A DNA stretch of 64,000 nucleotides from Trichomonas tenax (taxonomy: Eukaryota; Parabasalia; Trichomonadida; Trichomonadidae). Positions 59,629 through 64,000 of the stretch are shown in pieces. Position 1 is the stretch's first letter. Every line of letters starts with the position of its first letter. The stretch spans positions 1 through 64,000 of the forward strand of contig JALKBU010000077.1 in assembly GCA_023091735.1 (NCBI GenBank). Direction: 5' to 3'. A program made the translations under genes and the position numbers. The notes beneath the pieces are model-generated. The model did no database searches and was not told the DNA's origin. It saw nothing but the letters and a program-made list of their open reading frames with translations.

Positions 59629-60150
59629 TATAATGATGGTTGGCACTATTATGGAACGGAATGGTTCGAAGGTGAAAGCAGTCGTTGTCCATCTGGAATT
59701 TTGATAGATTCCGCAAACAGACCTCTCCCTTCACGATATCTCAGTGAGCTCCTTGTTGAACCTTCTATAGCAAAAGATACAGCACCGTTCACTCGAGTTT
59801 CGGATGTGACGATGGCATATTTATACGATTCTGGAAATTATGATTTAGATTGGAGCATTGCAAAACCTCTTATTTATGGTAACAAAGATTTCATTGATGG
59901 GAATTATATCAAAGGATGGCCATTGGACAATCCGATGGTTCCTCTCCCGAGCAAAACATTTTGGGAGCCCAATTTTCCTTCTCATAATTCAGGGTGGGAT
60001 TTCAATTTTTATGGATCAAAATCATCCCTAACTACAATTGATTGCAATAATCCATCTCCAATATATACAAGGTACTGCGGCAATCAACAATACTATAATC
60101 CATTTAACTATAATCAAGGTCCAACAACTTCTGACTTTGATTATTTATGA
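59629..60150 (+). pseudogene. C-terminal remnant of a leishmanolysin (gp63, M8)-like protein
   Basis: An open frame of about 173 codons bounded upstream by TAA (59626) and with no plausible ATG. VSDVTMAYLYDSGNYDLDW resembles the IS-x-MTLALLEDSGWY-x-V segment that follows the catalytic core of M8 metallopeptidases, preceded by a SELLV segment that fits the NELM region. The downstream part is Asn/Tyr/Pro-rich (IYTRYCGNQQYYNP). The HExxH zinc motif and the whole N-terminal two thirds are missing. M8 proteins form a large surface-protease family in trichomonads. The fragment is interpreted as a dead gene end, perhaps joined to foreign flanking DNA by rearrangement. Confidence 0.5.
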
Positions 60151-61242
60151 ATGAATTATCCTAATTTACATTGCAAACACATGAATAACATTTATAAGGT
60201 ACAAAAATCACACAATATTTTTAAATTATCCAAAGTTAATACAATTGAAACAGCAGCTAATTTACTTCTTAGATATTGATTTTATTTCACAAAACTATTT
60301 GTAAATTGCTAAATTTGTGTGATTTTTTATTATTTTGATCAAATTTTAATCAAATGTGAGACGTCAAATTTTTTAAATCAGCAAATTTCGAAAAGGAAAG
60401 TTGTTTAATAGAAACTCTATATGGCAATGAGATTAAATTCACGATTGATTAGAAATTGAGAATTTTGTACGTTAAAAAGTCCAACACGAAATGACGAGTC
60501 TCGCCCCCTAAATTTTTACCTCATCTCGTACCTCCTCCCTGCTTTGCCCTACCTGAATTATGGCTTTGGGTAAAGCTCGTTTAGAGTTAGCTCTATAACA
60601 GTGATATATCATGCTATCATACGAATTTGTTAATTGGGGGCGAGGGGGTGTCTGGTGAATTGTAGCTTTTTAGCCATTGTGTAAAGTTGGAGCAGACAAT
60701 GTTGAAAATTATGTTGCACGTGGTCCATGTATGCCACCGTGTGAATGACAAGGTGTATTGAGAAAGATAACTTGACTAATTATCAACATTTTACTAAAAC
60801 TGCTTATATTTGTAGATGACTACGATTTTTAACACTAAGAAAAATTAAAAAAGGTAGATTTGGCTCGATGGTTTTACTCTAAAATTGCTTTTTTATTCCA
60901 TCTTCTTTAATCCATTGCATATTTTGAACTACCCTTATGTACACCTCCCCCTAATATTTTAAGACACCCCTTATTATAGACCCCTTTTCTCAAAGATTTC
61001 CCCTTATATAAATGAATAAAATTAGTAAATTAGTGACAGTAATAATAATTCAGTAAGTTGTACAATTTAAAATTCAATGAAAGCTAATATTCAATGAGAA
61101 AAAACGAATTATTGAAAAATACGTTAGTAAAATCCCAAAACCAGCCAATGGTCTCGAAAGCTCCGCCAACCAAACACTTTACATTTTACATGGTTAATAT
61201 TTTGTTTTCTTTATTTGTCAACACTCATGTAAAAATTGGAAT
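60151..61242. other. Intergenic with GC-rich inverted arms and C-runs
   Basis: No gene. CTCGCCCCC (60500-60508) and GGGGGCGAG (60636-60644) are exact inverted arms around 127 bases. Runs of four or more C recur between 60931 and 61005, the mirror of the G-runs at 40950-41115. Confidence 0.45.
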
Positions 61243-62583
61243 TTATTTCTTCTCCTCATCAACCTCTTCGAATCCCTCTGTCTTGATATCGTTAAGTCCG
61301 AGTTCTTCGTTCTGTTCGAATGTTCTCTCGTAGTCCTCAATGATTGGCTTTAAATCATTGATCTTATACTTCTGGATGAAGGAGTTGGACATTGGGTCAT
61401 CAAGAATAAGTGTGAATGGAGCCTTTCCATCAGCATAATCCTGAACCATGGAAAGGATCTTGTTGAAGTGAGCTGTCTCAGAAGCATCAGCAGAGTCACC
61501 ACGCATGAATGGGTTTTCAGCAGAAAGCTGCTTGTGGATATCACGCAAGAGACCTTCAACTGTTGTGAACTTGCCTCCAAGTGTACCTGGAATCAACTTG
61601 ATCTCAACTTCTGGGATTTCAATGCCAGCGAGCTCAGACTTAAGAACCTCACGGTTAAGATCATCAGCGCAGTCAGCCTTGAGTGTGATGCGACGTCCGT
61701 ATCTTGATGTCTCACCACCGATCATAACTTCACCATTGTGGTAACCGCAGTAGTCGCAGTTGAATGCCATGATTATGATTTCCTTGAAGAATGGAATAGA
61801 AAGTGTGCAAGAGCGTGTAACGCCAGAGTGCGAGCAAACTGGGCAGTCTGTATCCATTTCCTGGACTGGCTGGTCTGTTGAGAAGACAGACTGGTACTTA
61901 TCGATTGTCTTTGTTGTGACTTCTTCGACCTGGAAGTCTCCTGATCTTGGGTCAACCTTAAGACCGATTTCTTCGTTCATCTTTGCTGTTCTGCGGTAGA
62001 ACTCACACTTGAGCTGTGGATCTGGTGATGGAGCAATTGGATTCTCGAGGAATGAGTTGCCAGATGGATCGTCGAGGATGAATTCGAACTGAACTTGGCC
62101 TTTGCGGCATTGGTCGAGATTGTCCAAGAATTCAGCAACCTCTTCTGTTGGGTTTGGATTGGACTGCTTGATGCCCTTGTAAGCGCGCTCAAGAACGCCT
62201 TCAACTGTGTTGATGGAATCAGCCTGTGTCTGTGGTGGGATTTCTAAATCGATTTCAGGAACCTTGATTGTGGCGTGGGAAGATTTGATAACACGGCGGT
62301 TCAAATCTTCTGGAGATTTGGCAGTCAATTTGAATGTAACACCCTTTGCTGGGAATTCACCAGCGAATTGAATAGCATTATCGGAGTATCCGCAGTGTGG
62401 GCAGTCAAAGTGGGAGATCATGACTTCCCTGAAGAAAGGAATCTTTGTAAGAAGCATTGTTGTTGTTCCTTCCTTTAAGCAGTTCATGCAAAGAGAGTCC
62501 ATTTCTGTTGGTTTGGAGTTTGGAGAGATATCGAGGAAGATTGGTGGAAGTGCCTTCACCTCTGGAGTCTGTTCTTCAGCCAT
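61243..62583 (-). CDS. ZPR1: ZPR1 zinc-finger protein
   Basis: A 446-residue protein from the ATG at 62583 (MAEEQTPEV); three extra codons upstream begin with TTG. It has the duplicated ZPR1 architecture. Zinc finger 1 is CMNCLKEG...CPHCGYSDN with IPFFREVMISHFDCPHCGY, followed by a double-stranded beta-helix domain. Zinc finger 2 is CPVCSHSG...CDYCGYHNG with IPFFKEIIIMAFNCDYCGY, followed by a second such domain. All eight zinc cysteines are present. ZPR1 binds nascent eEF1A and aids its folding, and shuttles to the nucleus in growing cells. Strong codon bias implies abundant expression. TGACACGTAAA, a motif variant, lies 315 bp upstream. Confidence 0.94.
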   Translation of the reverse strand: MAEEQTPEVKALPPIFLDISPNSKPTEMDSLCMNCLKEGTTTMLLTKIPFFREVMISHFDCPHCGYSDNAIQFAGEFPAKGVTFKLTAKSPEDLNRRVIKSSHATIKVPEIDLEIPPQTQADSINTVEGVLERAYKGIKQSNPNPTEEVAEFLDNLDQCRKGQVQFEFILDDPSGNSFLENPIAPSPDPQLKCEFYRRTAKMNEEIGLKVDPRSGDFQVEEVTTKTIDKYQSVFSTDQPVQEMDTDCPVCSHSGVTRSCTLSIPFFKEIIIMAFNCDYCGYHNGEVMIGGETSRYGRRITLKADCADDLNREVLKSELAGIEIPEVEIKLIPGTLGGKFTTVEGLLRDIHKQLSAENPFMRGDSADASETAHFNKILSMVQDYADGKAPFTLILDDPMSNSFIQKYKINDLKPIIEDYERTFEQNEELGLNDIKTEGFEEVDEEKK

Positions 62584-64000
62584 TATGGTCAAATGATTTT
62601 TGACACCAAAAATTTGTCGCTAAAATTTTAGGCGAAATTTTGCGTGAATTTGATTTAACAATGTAAGTTGAATTTAATGATACAAAAATTTGGCTGCTAT
62701 ATAAAGACACGAAAGTTGAAATTACTTGGCAAAACGGCAGAATTTTTTATTCAGCGAAATTATTTTTGGAATGAAATAACATATTGCATGCAGTTTCTTT
62801 TATATTATGCCACATAATTTTTTCGCAATGATGATATCAATAAATGTTCATTCAGAATCAGAAATAACTATTTTTGCCATGTGAAAATTTCACATTTGAC
62901 ACGTAAATTCTGCAGGGTCCAAATATAAAATCTCCAACATTTTGTAAATAAATCAATGAGTTTGGATAAATATAACTTGGACAGAACGATTCTTATTGAT
63001 GTAGAGAATGTAACATTGTGCAAAAAATCTAAATTTGTCATATCAATTTTTGATCAACAACATGATTTAATATAAACGAAAACATCTTTTGGTTTCGTCA
63101 TTTGTCATTCTGACACTTTACATTTCAAGGTTATTTGGCTTTAAAAAAATTATTTTACTGTGCTTTTAGTAAATATATCATACGTGTCATATAAAACTAT
63201 AGATTATTAAAGGGGGGACTTCGCGTTTTACTGGATTTTTCCTTTAAACTAAGATGGTAGAGCCAGCATGCAATTGTGAGGAAATAATATAAGGTATGAA
63301 AGAAATCGGCAAATAAGGAGCCCAGATACAAATCTAATTTTGTATAAAATGAAGAGTTATTCTAGAATACACAATCAATATATAATATAATCATCATATA
63401 TAATGCAACCACTTGATAATTATTAAATTAACACATATTTTGATAGATATTCAAATTTGAAATATGTGTTTATTTGAGTTTTATCCCATATTTATTAAGA
63501 GGAATTAATAAAATGATGCTTTTGTAAAACAGTTCATATGTTATTTAGAGGTATTCGCATTTTTTAGTCAAACTATATCCAAATCCAAAATATTGATCAA
63601 ATCAGAAAGCTATATTGCTCAGCTTCATCATGGATATGCAAGATAAACCATACCAGCAATTGGCCAAATGATTTTGTTGCATAACACATATTAATCAAAT
63701 TATAATTACTGTCATGGTGGGAATATACATAGGAATATGAGCATTCATAAATATCATTGTATTGCAATGTGAATAAATACTGGTTGTGGCTAGAAATAAA
63801 TGAGTTTGTTCTTGTATTTCGTTAAGCTTTGGTTAAAAGTGTGTTAACTTTGTATTGTTCGTCGCAAGTATCTGCAAGTAATCATATTTTTCGAGGCTAT
63901 GTGAACAATGAAGATTTAATACTATTTTACAATTTGTATTTCAAGACGTAATTTGTCAAATTGCTCGTAACTCATATATATTATACCACATAACTATTCT
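62584..64000. other. Terminal gene-poor stretch
   Basis: AT-rich. It contains a perfect 17-base palindrome centred at 62887 (ATGTGAAA arms) and a variant motif TGACACGTAAA (62898-62908). No gene, RNA fold or repeat could be supported to the end of the window. Confidence 0.45.

Overview
The window looks like AT-rich, gene-dense nuclear DNA of a flagellated parabasalid (trichomonad) protist; Tritrichomonas or Trichomonas is my best guess. The reasons are these. Genes are eukaryotic and almost all intronless, with the standard stop codons. A flagellar coiled-coil protein (CFAP58 type) and TOR, ERCC1, NPL4, RER1, Sm-D3 and Vti1 homologues sit beside lineage-style accessory genes: Pmp-like beta-helix surface proteins, a TKL kinase with a repeat tail, an ankyrin protein and a gp63-like remnant. 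The species cannot be proved from the sequence alone.

Layout. 0.5-6.7 kb: an amino acid permease, an MFSD5-like transporter, two convergent GT31/Fringe-like glycosyltransferase-type proteins and a small membrane protein. 7-15.3 kb: a coiled-coil protein, divergent Sm-D3 and RER1 genes, an unknown protein and a large TKL kinase. 15.7-18.8 kb: a broken MFS gene, then a gene-free stretch with RNA-like structures and regulatory motifs. 18.9-25.5 kb: a full-length TOR kinase. 25.6-32.5 kb: a decayed SHIPPO-type gene on the minus strand, a split ankyrin gene, a coiled-coil protein, a Pmp-like protein and NPL4. 32.5-41.3 kb: gene-poor, with a surface-protein-like fragment, a DPYE-repeat protein and a 1.43 kb element with about 180 bp terminal inverted repeats. 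41.3-47.1 kb: ERCC1, ribosomal proteins uL4 and uS10, and a second secreted glycoprotein. 47.9-52.3 kb: a broken SLC35-type transporter, a PPP phosphatase with a possible MATH domain, and a broken acyltransferase. 52.5-62.6 kb: a small coiled-coil protein, a Vti1-like SNARE, eS24, CFAP58, a gp63 remnant and ZPR1. 62.6-64 kb: no gene seen.

The genes are individually transcribed in mixed orientation with no operon logic. Housekeeping functions present are growth control (TOR), translation (uL4, uS10, eS24, ZPR1), splicing (Sm-D3), ER/Golgi trafficking (RER1, Vti1), proteasome delivery (NPL4), DNA repair (ERCC1) and the flagellum (CFAP58). Four to six genes are broken.

The most striking non-coding signal is an 11-base motif, TGWCATGTAAA. 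I count 13 exact copies plus variants, on both strands. All are in intergenic DNA, often within about 300 bp upstream of start codons and sometimes in arrays or palindromes. A second word, AAAGTGAC, behaves similarly. Several open frames extend upstream through TTG or GTG codons; I moved those starts to the first plausible ATG and say so in each entry.
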